This document shows positions 8,825 through 17,242 of a stretch of 64,000 nt of DNA, in pieces. The DNA is from Neglectibacter timonensis (GTDB lineage Bacteria; Bacillota; Clostridia; Oscillospirales; Acutalibacteraceae): the NCBI RefSeq assembly GCF_900048895.1, contig NZ_LT160640.1:1380758-1444757 (forward strand), read 5' to 3'. The notes beneath the pieces were generated by a model, which saw only the letters and a list, made by a program, of their open reading frames with translations, was not told the DNA's origin and searched no databases. How positions within the stretch are numbered: position 1 is the first letter of the stretch; each line of letters opens with the position of its first letter. A program made the translations under genes and the position numbers.

Positions 8825-10134
8825 GCGCTCTGTGTTCCCATTTTTCCCAAAACCCTGAGGAACAGGAAAAAATCATGGTTCTTCTGGCCAGGTTGGGAAA
8901 AAAAGCATCCGGAGGGCTGCCTCATTTTCTGGAAGAGTCCAGAATATATTCTATGCCTCTTGCACCGCTCTATTCCCTTCTTGCCTTTCTGCCATTTGCC
9001 GCTTTGCCAGTCTGTTTCTTCTTTCCCGGAGCAGGCTTCTGCATAATGTTTCTCTCAATATGCCTCAATTTCTACTTGTATTACCGGGTAAAACGTGAAA
9101 TCCAGGGGGATTTGGACCGCCTGCGGACGCTTTCTTCCCTTTTATGGTTCAGCGAAAAACTAGTTTCCGTTCTGACCTATTCTCCTTTGCGGGAACGGGT
9201 TCTTTCCTGTTTGCCTGCTTATCGCTTTCTGCGGGGAAGGCTCTCCGGTAGAATGCAAAAGGGATATTCCGATTTGGAACTGCTTCAGGAATACCTTCAT
9301 ATTCTCACCCTGCGGGATCTGAGGATTTATCGCAGGGCAATGCAGACGATCTCTGCCCATCGTGCCGAACTGCGCCTCCTCTTCGAAAGCGCCGGCCTGC
9401 TGGATGCCGCTCTCAGCACCTTGTCCTTCCGAAAAAGCCTGCCATATTGGGCTTCACCCAGCTTCCAGGAAAAAAACACGGTCATCTTTTCCAAACTGTA
9501 CCACCCTCTGCTGCGCACACCGGCGCCCAACAGCGGATCTTTCAGCTCAGATGTTTTGCTGACTGGTTCCAATGCTTCTGGAAAATCCACCTTTCTCAAG
9601 GCATTGGGTGTTAATGCCATCTTGGCACAAAGCCTTTTCACCTGTACGGCGGAGCATTTTTCCTTCCGGCCCGGCCCTGTACTCTCTTCCATGGCTGTCC
9701 AGGACAACCTCACTGCGGGGGAAAGCTATTTCATGGCAGAGATCAAGTCGTTAAAGAGGGTTGCCGACGCCGCCCGGGCCGAATCCTGCTTTCTGCTGAT
9801 CGACGAAATTTTGAAAGGCACCAATACCGTCGAAAGGCTCGCGGCCTCCCAAGCTGTGCTGGAGGAGCTGCATCGCCGGGACTGCTTCTGCATCGCAGCC
9901 ACCCACGATGAGGAACTGCCGCAGAGGCTCAGCCCCCAGTATGAAAATTATCATTTCCAGGAGACGCTCTCCCCTGAAGGGATCACCTTTGATTACAAAC
10001 TGTACCCCGGCCCCTCAAACTCCCGAAACGCCATCGCCCTGCTCTCGCTGACAGGTTTCAGCAGAAGCGTTGTAGCACGTGCGGAAGCGCTTGCCGGGAA
10101 AACTTTAACTGAGAAAGGACTCCCCCAGCGATGA
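8821..10134 (+). CDS. MutS-like membrane ATPase, C-terminal fragment with ATPase domain
   Basis: 437 residues if read from TTG 8821. It has two membrane helices (about residues 40-85), a helical core, and a MutS-family ATPase: Walker A TGSNASGKSTF, the region SSMAVQDNLTAGESYFMAEIKSL, Walker B CFLLIDEILKGTN, and the H-loop-like AATHDEEL. The mismatch-binding domain of true MutS is absent. It belongs to a family of membrane-bound MutS homologues in Firmicutes of unknown function. There is no convincing ribosome site at 8821, and the frame continues upstream past that point, so this is most likely the second part of the gene starting at 8489. Its stop overlaps the mtaB start by four bases (ATGA). 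Confidence 0.8.
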   Translation: MSALCSHFSQNPEEQEKIMVLLARLGKKASGGLPHFLEESRIYSMPLAPLYSLLAFLPFAALPVCFFFPGAGFCIMFLSICLNFYLYYRVKREIQGDLDRLRTLSSLLWFSEKLVSVLTYSPLRERVLSCLPAYRFLRGRLSGRMQKGYSDLELLQEYLHILTLRDLRIYRRAMQTISAHRAELRLLFESAGLLDAALSTLSFRKSLPYWASPSFQEKNTVIFSKLYHPLLRTPAPNSGSFSSDVLLTGSNASGKSTFLKALGVNAILAQSLFTCTAEHFSFRPGPVLSSMAVQDNLTAGESYFMAEIKSLKRVADAARAESCFLLIDEILKGTNTVERLAASQAVLEELHRRDCFCIAATHDEELPQRLSPQYENYHFQETLSPEGITFDYKLYPGPSNSRNAIALLSLTGFSRSVVARAEALAGKTLTEKGLPQR

Positions 10135-11426
10135 AGGTAAAATTTGTCACCCTTGGCTGCAAGGTCAATCAATATGAATCGGAGGCCATGCTGGAACAGC
10201 TGCTCAGCGGCGGCTTTCAGAAAGCTGATGAGAAGGAGCCTGCGGATGTGGTGGTGGTGAACTCCTGCACCGTTACCGCTACCAGCGATCAAAAGGCCCG
10301 CCAGACCCTGCGGCGGGCGAAGAAGGAGAACCCCGACGCCGTTACAGTTCTCACCGGCTGCATGCCCCAGGCCTTTCCTCAAGAGGCGGAACAGCTTCTG
10401 GAGGCGGACATCGTTCTGGGAACCAGGAACCGCGCCTCCCTTCTGCCCCATATTCTGAATTATCTTTCCTCCAAACAACGGATTGTGGAGATCACGCCTC
10501 ACGAAACCGGAGAAAAATTCGAGCCGATGACAGTGTCCGCCTTTCACGGACGCACCAGGGCATTCCTGAAGATAGAGGATGGCTGCAACCGTTTCTGCTC
10601 CTACTGCATTATCCCCTATGCCAGGGGCCGAGTCAGGTCAAAGCCGCTGGAGGAAATCCGTGCGGAGGTAAAAAAGCTTGCGGAGCATGGCTACCGGGAG
10701 GTAGTGCTCACCGGGATCAACCTCCCCGCTTACGGCCAGGATCTGGGTCTGCACCTCTGCGACGCTGTGGAGGCCGCCTGCGCTCAGGAGGGGATCGGCC
10801 GGGTACGCCTGGGTTCGCTGGAACCGGAACAGCTTTCCGACGAGGTGATTCTCCGGCTCAGCCGCCAGGAAAAACTCTGCCCTCAATTTCACCTATCCCT
10901 GCAGAGCGGCTGCGACGCCACGCTTCGGCGCATGAACAGGCACTACACCACAGAGGAATACAGGCATATTGTACAGGCTCTGCGCAGAACCTTTGATAAC
11001 TGCGCCGTCACCACAGACATCATGGTGGGCTTTGCCGGGGAGACAGAGGAGGAATTCCAGGCTTCTTTGGCTTTTGCCAAAGAGATTGCCTTTGCAAAGG
11101 TGCATGTATTCGCCTATTCCCGCAGGCCCGGCACCAAAGCCTATCTTGCCCCGAACCAGTGTACCAACCGGGTCAAGGAGGCACGCAGCCGGGAAATGAT
11201 TGCAGTCACAAAGACGACCCAGGCTGATTTTTTTCAGGCACAGTTAGGCCGGGTAGAAGAAGTGCTGTTCGAACAGGAACGGGAAAAAAATGTCTATGAG
11301 GGCTATACCCGCAACTATACCCCCGTTCTGGCAGTTTCCTCCAGGCCTTTACATGGGCTGCTTCTGCCGGTCCGGCTGACCGGTGTTCTGGAATCTGCCT
11401 GTACGGGAGAAATTGTGCAAAACTGA
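10131..11426 (+). CDS. mtaB: tRNA (t6A37) C2-methylthiotransferase MtaB
   Basis: A 431-residue radical-SAM methylthiotransferase that converts t6A to ms2t6A at position 37 of ANN-decoding tRNAs. The N-terminal UPF0004 domain has cysteines in TLGCKVNQYES, NSCTVTATSDQKAR and TGCMPQ, the ligands of the auxiliary cluster. The radical SAM core has DGCNRFCSYCIIPYARG with the CxxxCxxC motif. The C-terminal third is TRAM-like (VEEVLFEQ). The TLGCKVNQ start and the CIIPYARGRVRS motif fit MtaB better than MiaB or RimO. It overlaps the MutS-like gene by four bases and is probably co-transcribed with it. Confidence 0.93.
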   Translation: MKVKFVTLGCKVNQYESEAMLEQLLSGGFQKADEKEPADVVVVNSCTVTATSDQKARQTLRRAKKENPDAVTVLTGCMPQAFPQEAEQLLEADIVLGTRNRASLLPHILNYLSSKQRIVEITPHETGEKFEPMTVSAFHGRTRAFLKIEDGCNRFCSYCIIPYARGRVRSKPLEEIRAEVKKLAEHGYREVVLTGINLPAYGQDLGLHLCDAVEAACAQEGIGRVRLGSLEPEQLSDEVILRLSRQEKLCPQFHLSLQSGCDATLRRMNRHYTTEEYRHIVQALRRTFDNCAVTTDIMVGFAGETEEEFQASLAFAKEIAFAKVHVFAYSRRPGTKAYLAPNQCTNRVKEARSREMIAVTKTTQADFFQAQLGRVEEVLFEQEREKNVYEGYTRNYTPVLAVSSRPLHGLLLPVRLTGVLESACTGEIVQN

Positions 11427-11576
11427 AAGAATTCCAGTTCTATATTTCTCAGACGGATTTGTCTGTAAATTTTCAGTAAAAAGGACAAATTTTATTCTTT
11501 TAACAAAATTCTATTGTAAATTTAACCGAAACATGAGATGATATCCTAAAGAAACTTTTTCTTGAGGTGTTGTTTT

Positions 11577-12872
11577 ATGGAGAAAGCGAAGGAAAAAAAG
11601 TTTACAAAAGTCGAAAAGAGCTGGATCATGTACGACTGGGCCAATTCCGTCTATGCCACAAACATATTGGCCGTGCTTTTCCCCATCTATTTTGGGGCGG
11701 TCTGTGAACAAAGCGGTGCGGACAATCTGGTTCTTTGGTCTTACGGCACTTCGGCGGCCACTTTTCTGGTGGCAATTCTGGCGCCGGTGCTCGGCTCCCT
11801 GGCGGATCATAAAGGGCATAAGAAAAAACTTTTTGCCGCTTCGCTGTTTGTGGGAGTGGCCTTTACGCTCTCGAACGCCTTTGTAGAGGATTACCGTCTT
11901 CTTCTGCTGGGCTATGTGCTCTCCCATATCGGGTTTTCGGGCTCCTGCCTTTTTTACGATTCTTTCCTTACCGACGTCACCACACCGGAACGGATGGACC
12001 GTGTTTCCTCTTGGGGCTATGCCATGGGCTACATCGGCGGCAGCACCATTCCTTTCATTATCTCCATCGTCATCCTGTTTACCATGGGCATGACAAATAT
12101 GCTGGCTTTCAAGCTCGTCATTATCCTCACCAGCATATGGTGGCTGGTTTTCAGCATTCCCACTCTTCTGCATGTAAAACAGGTTCATTATGTAGAGGCA
12201 AAAAGAGGCCGCCTGTTCCGATCGACTTTCTCCAATCTCTGGAAAACAGCAAAGGATATTGCTAAAAATAAACGTGTGCTGCTCTTTATCCTTGCCTATT
12301 TCTTTTATATTGACGGCGTAAATACCATTATCTCTATTTCCACCTCTTATGGTTCCAAACTGAATCTGGACAACGTGGGGATGATTCTGGCCCTTCTGCT
12401 GACCCAGATTGTGGCCGTCCCCTTTTCCATCCTTTTCGGAAAGCTGGCTGAACGGCTGGGGTCTGTCAGAGTTCTGCTGGGAGCGGTATGCATTTACTTT
12501 CTGGTCTGCCTAGTGGGCTTTTTTATGGGCTTCAACATTGAACAGAATCCAGGCAGCCAGCAGGCGCTGCAGTTTTCCCTGATTCTCTTCTGGTGCATGG
12601 CCTTTTTGGTGGGCACCGTGCAGGGCGGCATCCAGGCCATTTCCCGGTCCTATTTCGGAAAACTGATTCCCCCGGAGCGTTCCAACGAATACTTTGGTTT
12701 CTTCGACATTTTCGGCAAATTTGCCGCTGTGATCGGTCCCCTCCTGGTGGCCGCCTTTACGCAGATGACCGGCCGGGACTCCATCGGCGTCATCAGTCTG
12801 GCCCTGCTGTTTGCCGTGGGCGGCTGCATTCTGTTCTTCGGCAGAAAGCTGTTTACGGATCGTGCCGCCTGA
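11577..12872 (+). CDS. MFS transporter, UMF1 (Atg22-like) family
   Basis: A 431-residue membrane protein with about 12 hydrophobic helices. The N-terminal signature KSWIMYDWANSVYATNI is typical of the UMF1/Atg22-like branch of the major facilitator superfamily. Other markers are the DHKGHKKKLF loop between helices 2 and 3 and the QAISRSYFGKLIPPERSNEYFGFFDIFGKF segment in the second half. Substrates of bacterial members are not known; yeast Atg22 exports vacuolar amino acids. ATG 11577 is preceded by TTGAGGTG at 8 bases; a TTG 15 bases upstream overlaps that site and was rejected. It is a single gene ending at a bidirectional terminator. Confidence 0.9.
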   Translation: MEKAKEKKFTKVEKSWIMYDWANSVYATNILAVLFPIYFGAVCEQSGADNLVLWSYGTSAATFLVAILAPVLGSLADHKGHKKKLFAASLFVGVAFTLSNAFVEDYRLLLLGYVLSHIGFSGSCLFYDSFLTDVTTPERMDRVSSWGYAMGYIGGSTIPFIISIVILFTMGMTNMLAFKLVIILTSIWWLVFSIPTLLHVKQVHYVEAKRGRLFRSTFSNLWKTAKDIAKNKRVLLFILAYFFYIDGVNTIISISTSYGSKLNLDNVGMILALLLTQIVAVPFSILFGKLAERLGSVRVLLGAVCIYFLVCLVGFFMGFNIEQNPGSQQALQFSLILFWCMAFLVGTVQGGIQAISRSYFGKLIPPERSNEYFGFFDIFGKFAAVIGPLLVAAFTQMTGRDSIGVISLALLFAVGGCILFFGRKLFTDRAA

Positions 12873-12886
12873 TCTCAGTTCCTGTA

Positions 12887-12952
12887 AAAAAGCCTGTGTC
12901 CAGGCGGCCTGTACGGTTTTAACCGTAGCAGCTCCGGGACACAGGCTTTTCT
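12887..12952. terminator. Bidirectional terminator between convergent genes
   Basis: Arms AAAAGCCTGTGTCC and GGGACACAGGCTTTT enclose an inner hairpin (TACGGTTTTAACCGTA). A/T runs on both sides suit both the UMF1 gene (+) and the AraC gene (-). Confidence 0.85.
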
Positions 12953-12966
12953 TTGCATCAGGTGTT

Positions 12967-13818
12967 TTATGATTTCTTCTTTACCGGTACCCAAACCTCA
13001 AACTTGGCATTTACCGGATTGGGCTCCAGATACACCTCGATATCGGGAGCGTCGGCATATTCATAGCCGGAACCGGGCAGCCATTCGCTGACCACTCTCT
13101 TTTCCAGCTCCTGTATTCCGTTGGGCATGGCCCCGCAGCCTGGAAAAATGGCCCAGGTACATGCAGGCACCATATACTCCGTCATCCCCTCCGGAACCGG
13201 CTGGGTGCTGGCAGCGGAAATATAATAGGCCCACTGGTCCTCCCCCATACAGGCGCTGACGCCCAGAATCCCCTTGGGCTCACTGTCCATCATCTGAGCC
13301 AGACGCGGCACAGTGCCGTCTGTTGCAGCCTTTCCCCACATGGCGGGGACTGTATCGAAGTTTTTCTCAATTTCCTTTTCCAGAGGTGCGCTGACCCCTA
13401 CAATACGGAAAGCCTCTTTCGTTTCAATGCGGTATTCCATCTCTGTTTCTCCCTTAATACTGATAGTAAAGCTGATCCGCTGGTAGGCTTTCAGGCCGGC
13501 CCCCTCCTTTTGGGCTGCGGATGGGGAAATCCCGTGTACGGATCGGAAGGCCCTGTTGAAGGCTGTCGGCGATTCATACCCATACTTGACGGCGGTATCC
13601 AATACCTTTTCGCCGTTCTGAAGGTCAAACGCCGCCTTGGTCATACGCCTGCGCCGTACATATTCCGACAGGGGTACCCCCGCCAGATAGGAAAACATTC
13701 TCTGATAATGATAGGCAGAACAGCAGGCTATTTTAGCAGCCTCCGCCGTTACAGGCCCCTTTTCCAGATTCCCTTCGATATAATCCAAGGATTCATTCAG
13801 TCTTTCCAGCCACTGCAT
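12967..13818 (-). CDS. AraC-family regulator with GyrI-like effector domain
   Basis: 283 residues. The N-terminal third is a double helix-turn-helix of AraC type (ITEA-like helices in 25-110, with GYESPTAFNRAFRSVHGISPSAAQ as the second recognition unit, described as motif resemblance). The C-terminal part (about 125-283) is a GyrI-like/Bac_rhamnosid-type ligand-binding fold starting YRIETKEAFRIVGVS and ending EVYLEPNP..FEVWVPVKK. Proteins of this layout (Rob, YdeE, BmrR-like sensors) often respond to small hydrophobic or cationic ligands. ATG 13818 has GGAGG nine bases upstream; the TTG at 13827 abuts the GGAGG and was rejected. It is divergent from the CorA gene; no transport gene is clearly its target. 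Confidence 0.9.
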   Translation of the reverse strand: MQWLERLNESLDYIEGNLEKGPVTAEAAKIACCSAYHYQRMFSYLAGVPLSEYVRRRRMTKAAFDLQNGEKVLDTAVKYGYESPTAFNRAFRSVHGISPSAAQKEGAGLKAYQRISFTISIKGETEMEYRIETKEAFRIVGVSAPLEKEIEKNFDTVPAMWGKAATDGTVPRLAQMMDSEPKGILGVSACMGEDQWAYYISAASTQPVPEGMTEYMVPACTWAIFPGCGAMPNGIQELEKRVVSEWLPGSGYEYADAPDIEVYLEPNPVNAKFEVWVPVKKKS

Positions 13819-13902
13819 ATCGGTCAACCTCCAATAACAAGTATACTTGATTTAGTATATCATATCCTCTCTCTTTCTGCACGAAATGGAGAGCACTGCC
13901 TC

Positions 13903-13931
13903 TTGCCAGAGGGAGCCGCGCCCTGTATAAT
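13903..13931 (+). promoter_or_regulatory. Promoter of the CorA-like gene
   Basis: TTGCCA (13903-13908), 17-base spacer, TATAAT (13926-13931). The -10 box contains the first candidate ATG (13930) of the CorA-like frame, so translation from this promoter must start further downstream. Confidence 0.65.
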
Positions 13932-15003
13932 GAATTTGAATCCGCAAGAACACAATGCGGTTTTCTTTTTGAAAAGTACAACTGCTTTACACTCGGAGCT
14001 TTCTATACCATTCGTCAGAAACTCTGTAAAGCTGTTTTCTTTCTCAGACCTGACAGACTATGACGGCAAAGGCGGCGATTACGTGCGGTATCGGCTTTCG
14101 GCAAAATTGGAACCTTGTCCCCAGGAAAAAGGGCACTCTGAAACAGAATGTTATGCGGAAATTTTAAGCAGGGAGGAATTCGAAAAAAATTATCCCGAAT
14201 TTTCCGCAGACCGTGCCCTATTGCGAAGTCTGGAACACCCCCATTACTGCAAGGCGGAATTGCTCCCTAACTGTGCGGCGGGCACTCTTCTGCTGCCCCA
14301 GAAAGCCGGCCTTTCCGGGGAAGGGACCGCCCTGGCCTTCATACTGGATCGCCACCGTCTGATCTTTTTGGACGACAGCGGAACAGCCGGACAGTTTTTG
14401 GAGGGGTTCTCCGCCGTGAACATCCCGAAAGACAGCGGCTCCGCATGGCTTTTCTTCGAGTTTTTGGAATCCCTGATCCGTGAGGACGCCCTGTTTCTCC
14501 AACGATATGAAAAACGCCTGGACGGTCTGGAAGAGCTGCTGTTGGAAAGCGACGGGAAGGATTTCGGCAGCAAACTCCACTTTTACCGACGGGGACTTCT
14601 CCGGTTGGGCTCCTATTATTCTCAGCTTACAGATTTGGCAGATTCCCTGGCGGATAATCGCAACGGCTTGTTTTCCGCCAAGGAGTGCAGGAATTTTGAA
14701 CTGTTTTCCGACCGGGTTTCCCGGCTTTCCTCCCACATCCGGGCACTGCGGGAATATTCCCTGCAGCTGCAGGAGATTTATCAGTCCAAAATCGATGTAC
14801 GGCAAAACAAGATCATGCAGTTCCTCACGGTTGTCACCACGCTTTTCATGCCTCTGACGCTGATCGCCGGATGGTACGGTATGAATTTTTCTGATATGCC
14901 GGAGCTCCATGCTCCCTACGCCTATCCCATCGTCATTGCAATCAGCATTGCTGTAACGGTAATTGAAATCATTTATTTTAAAAAAAAGAACTGGTTCCAC
15001 TGA
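13930..15003 (+). CDS. CorA-type divalent cation channel
   Basis: Up to 357 residues of the CorA/MIT family that moves Mg2+ and related cations. The N-terminal soluble part is poorly conserved. A long helical stalk (about 210-300) leads to two C-terminal membrane helices. The first ends in the hallmark YGMNF and the second is followed by a positive tail (KKKNW). The start is uncertain: ATG 13930 is the first in frame but overlaps the promoter -10 box, and TTG 13936 or TTG 13969 (344 residues) are possible; none has a good ribosome site. Its strand and terminator show a single-gene unit. Cation preference is unknown. Confidence 0.85.
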   Translation: MNLNPQEHNAVFFLKSTTALHSELSIPFVRNSVKLFSFSDLTDYDGKGGDYVRYRLSAKLEPCPQEKGHSETECYAEILSREEFEKNYPEFSADRALLRSLEHPHYCKAELLPNCAAGTLLLPQKAGLSGEGTALAFILDRHRLIFLDDSGTAGQFLEGFSAVNIPKDSGSAWLFFEFLESLIREDALFLQRYEKRLDGLEELLLESDGKDFGSKLHFYRRGLLRLGSYYSQLTDLADSLADNRNGLFSAKECRNFELFSDRVSRLSSHIRALREYSLQLQEIYQSKIDVRQNKIMQFLTVVTTLFMPLTLIAGWYGMNFSDMPELHAPYAYPIVIAISIAVTVIEIIYFKKKNWFH

Positions 15004-15046
15004 AAAAAGGCGGCTGCAGAAAGAATTCCTCTGCAGCCGCCTTTTT
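15003..15046. terminator. Bidirectional terminator after CorA-like and LtaS-like genes
   Basis: Perfect hairpin with arms AAAAGGCGGCTGCAGA / TCTGCAGCCGCCTTTT and a short loop between two convergent genes; A and T runs flank it on both sides. Confidence 0.88.
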
Positions 15047-15066
15047 CTGTTCAATGCTATCCAGTA

Positions 15067-16974
15067 CTATTTCTTCCTGCCTTTTGTTTCGTCGCCCTTC
15101 CAGGTAGCAAAATAATCGCTCTTCAGAGTATCCCAGGAAGCGTTTACCCGCTCCCTGAAATCGGCAGTGCGCTCCTGCATTGCCTCGGTCATCTCCCCCT
15201 GGTAGGCATCCGAATAGTAGACGTTTTCGTCAAACCAGGCATAGTTTGGCATGAGAACCGCTCCGCCCCTGTCACCGAAAATATCGTCTCCCACATAGTA
15301 CCGCCGGTCCGCATCCAAGCCGAAAAGATTGACCAGCGTGGGTACGATGTCTACGCTGGAAGTGTATTTTTCCACGGTTTCCGGCTTTTGATCCGCAGAA
15401 TACAGGAAAAACGGGGTACGGTACAGCTCGTTTTTATTCTCCCCTACTCCCTTCACCTGTTTCAGGAAAGCGTCGTCGCTCATATATTTTCCATAATGGT
15501 CCGCATAGAACACCAGCACTGTATCCTCCATGTGGCCGTCCCCCGTGAGTTTGTCCACCAACTCGCCGATGTATTCGTCCGTTTCCATGGCGTGGGCCAC
15601 TGCAAGGGTATATTCCTCCATATTCTCAGCACTGCCTGTAACGCCGGATTTGGCCACCTCCGCTTTTGCCGCCTCATAATGGGGATCGGAAATATTCCGC
15701 ATCTCCTCCGTATAGGGCCCGTGTCCGGAATAGGTGATAAGGTAGGAATAGAATTTATTGCCGGAGGTCATCTGGTCATAGGCACGGATCAGCTGGCTGT
15801 CCAGCATATAGTCGTCCATTCCCATATCCACATAACTGTGGTACGCTTCAAATCCCAGATTGGTGTGGATAGAACCGCGGCTGTAAATTGCCGGGCTTGC
15901 CGAATGGAAGGAATTCACCGTGTAGCCCGCATCCCGGAACAGATTCGGCAAGGAGAGAGGGAAACTGTTGGTGGAATAGGCCCGGCTGGGCAGGCCGGAT
16001 ACAGCTGGAATCAAGCCAGTCAGGGAGACGATCTCCGTGTTGAAAGTGCCCGCTGAAAGGTAAAGGGGCGTATAATGGTTGGCAAAATTGATGCTTTTCT
16101 GCTGAAGGGCATAAAGATTGGGCATATAATCCTCTGTCAACAGCCAGGTATCCGCCGATTCCAGCATCACCATCAGCAGATTTTTATCCTTGAAAAGCCC
16201 GGTTTTCCCGTTGTCCGGGCTCACCTCCCGGCTTTCGTAATAAGCGTCCAGCTTGTCGGCGCCCTGGTGGCTCTGCCCAATGCCGAAGGACACCGTGAAA
16301 TTCCGGAAAGTGTACTGATAGAGGCCGGTCAGCATAACGCAGCGGTTTGTGTTGGTAAATTCAGAATAGATTTCCGTCTCCGCGTTGGGGTCATAGGTAT
16401 TGCCCCACCACATGGTGTCTGATTTGGGCTGCAGGGAGAAATGCATGCAAAGAATCGGGACCAGAGACAACAGCGCCGCAGCGCCTGCAGCAGATTTACT
16501 GATGATCCGCTTCTTCCGGCTTTCCGGTTTGGGCGGTACGAGAAATGCGGCAAACGCCATCATCAGGACGGCGAGCACGATGCACAACAGCAGCGCTTTT
16601 CGGAAATTGAGATAGCTCCAGCTGAAAAACCTGGCGCCGTCTCCGGCAAAATTGGTGTCGGAAAAAGTAAAAAAATTCCCAAAAATGTTGAACATGGCGC
16701 AATGCACCAGGGTCAGCACCGAAAACAGCAGAATCAGGAGCATCATGGCGATCCGCCGGGCAAGGCGCGGCAGCAGGCCCAGTAATCCGGTCAGCAGCAG
16801 CGCCCAGCCCGCTGTAAACAGCATAGGTTTATAGGAAAGCACGGACGTGCCTCCCACAAACCGGTAAAAATACCGGAAAGAAAAATCCAGAAATACAAAA
16901 CTGAGAAAGCACAGCGGCAGGCTCAAAGGGGACAGCCGCCGGAGCTTCTGCAAAAAACCACTTTTTTCTTCCAA
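15067..16974 (-). CDS. LtaS-like sulfatase-family membrane phosphotransferase
   Basis: 635 residues: five N-terminal membrane helices (about 15-175), then an extracellular sulfatase-fold domain. LtaS-type ligand positions are visible: glutamate in VMLESADTW, catalytic threonine candidate in SAGTFNTE, and the DH pair in VFYADHYGKY. Such enzymes polymerise glycerol phosphate of lipoteichoic acid from phosphatidylglycerol, but the family also holds phosphoglycerol transferases for other glycans. No further teichoic acid genes are nearby. I chose TTG 16974: GGAGG lies 8 bases upstream, while the TTG at 16989 overlaps that ribosome site. A promoter lies at 17055-17083. Confidence 0.88.
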   Translation of the reverse strand: MEEKSGFLQKLRRLSPLSLPLCFLSFVFLDFSFRYFYRFVGGTSVLSYKPMLFTAGWALLLTGLLGLLPRLARRIAMMLLILLFSVLTLVHCAMFNIFGNFFTFSDTNFAGDGARFFSWSYLNFRKALLLCIVLAVLMMAFAAFLVPPKPESRKKRIISKSAAGAAALLSLVPILCMHFSLQPKSDTMWWGNTYDPNAETEIYSEFTNTNRCVMLTGLYQYTFRNFTVSFGIGQSHQGADKLDAYYESREVSPDNGKTGLFKDKNLLMVMLESADTWLLTEDYMPNLYALQQKSINFANHYTPLYLSAGTFNTEIVSLTGLIPAVSGLPSRAYSTNSFPLSLPNLFRDAGYTVNSFHSASPAIYSRGSIHTNLGFEAYHSYVDMGMDDYMLDSQLIRAYDQMTSGNKFYSYLITYSGHGPYTEEMRNISDPHYEAAKAEVAKSGVTGSAENMEEYTLAVAHAMETDEYIGELVDKLTGDGHMEDTVLVFYADHYGKYMSDDAFLKQVKGVGENKNELYRTPFFLYSADQKPETVEKYTSSVDIVPTLVNLFGLDADRRYYVGDDIFGDRGGAVLMPNYAWFDENVYYSDAYQGEMTEAMQERTADFRERVNASWDTLKSDYFATWKGDETKGRKK

Positions 16975-17054
16975 ACCATTTTCCTCCAAAATCAGCTCAT
17001 ATTTTCCAAGCAGCCTGAACAGACGGGACAGACGGCTGTAGCAAAGTAACTTTC

Positions 17055-17083
17055 AATATAGCATAAATTCCCCCAATCTGCAA
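17055..17083 (-). promoter_or_regulatory. Promoter of the LtaS-like gene
   Basis: Minus-strand TTGCAG (17078-17083), 17-base spacer, TATATT (17055-17060), about 80 bases before the chosen TTG start. Confidence 0.65.
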
Positions 17084-17120
17084 GGATTCTTCTGGAAATT
17101 TCACTGCCTTATAAAACGGC

Positions 17121-17158
17121 AACAGTCCCTGGTTTCACGGCTGAAACCAGGGACTGTT
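17121..17158 (-). terminator. Perfect 17-bp hairpin, probable terminator of the glycan operon
   Basis: Arms 17121-17137 and 17142-17158 (AACAGTCCCTGGTTTCA and complement) around a 4-base loop, 85 bases after the GH39 stop. The T run on the minus strand is weak (GCCGTTTTA), so it could also protect the mRNA end. Confidence 0.65.
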
Positions 17159-17242
17159 AACGGGCATCGTTTATAAACCGCAAGATGCCGCCGCTTAAAG
17201 GGGAATGTCAAAACATCCGTAAACATAAATCTGGACGTTTTT

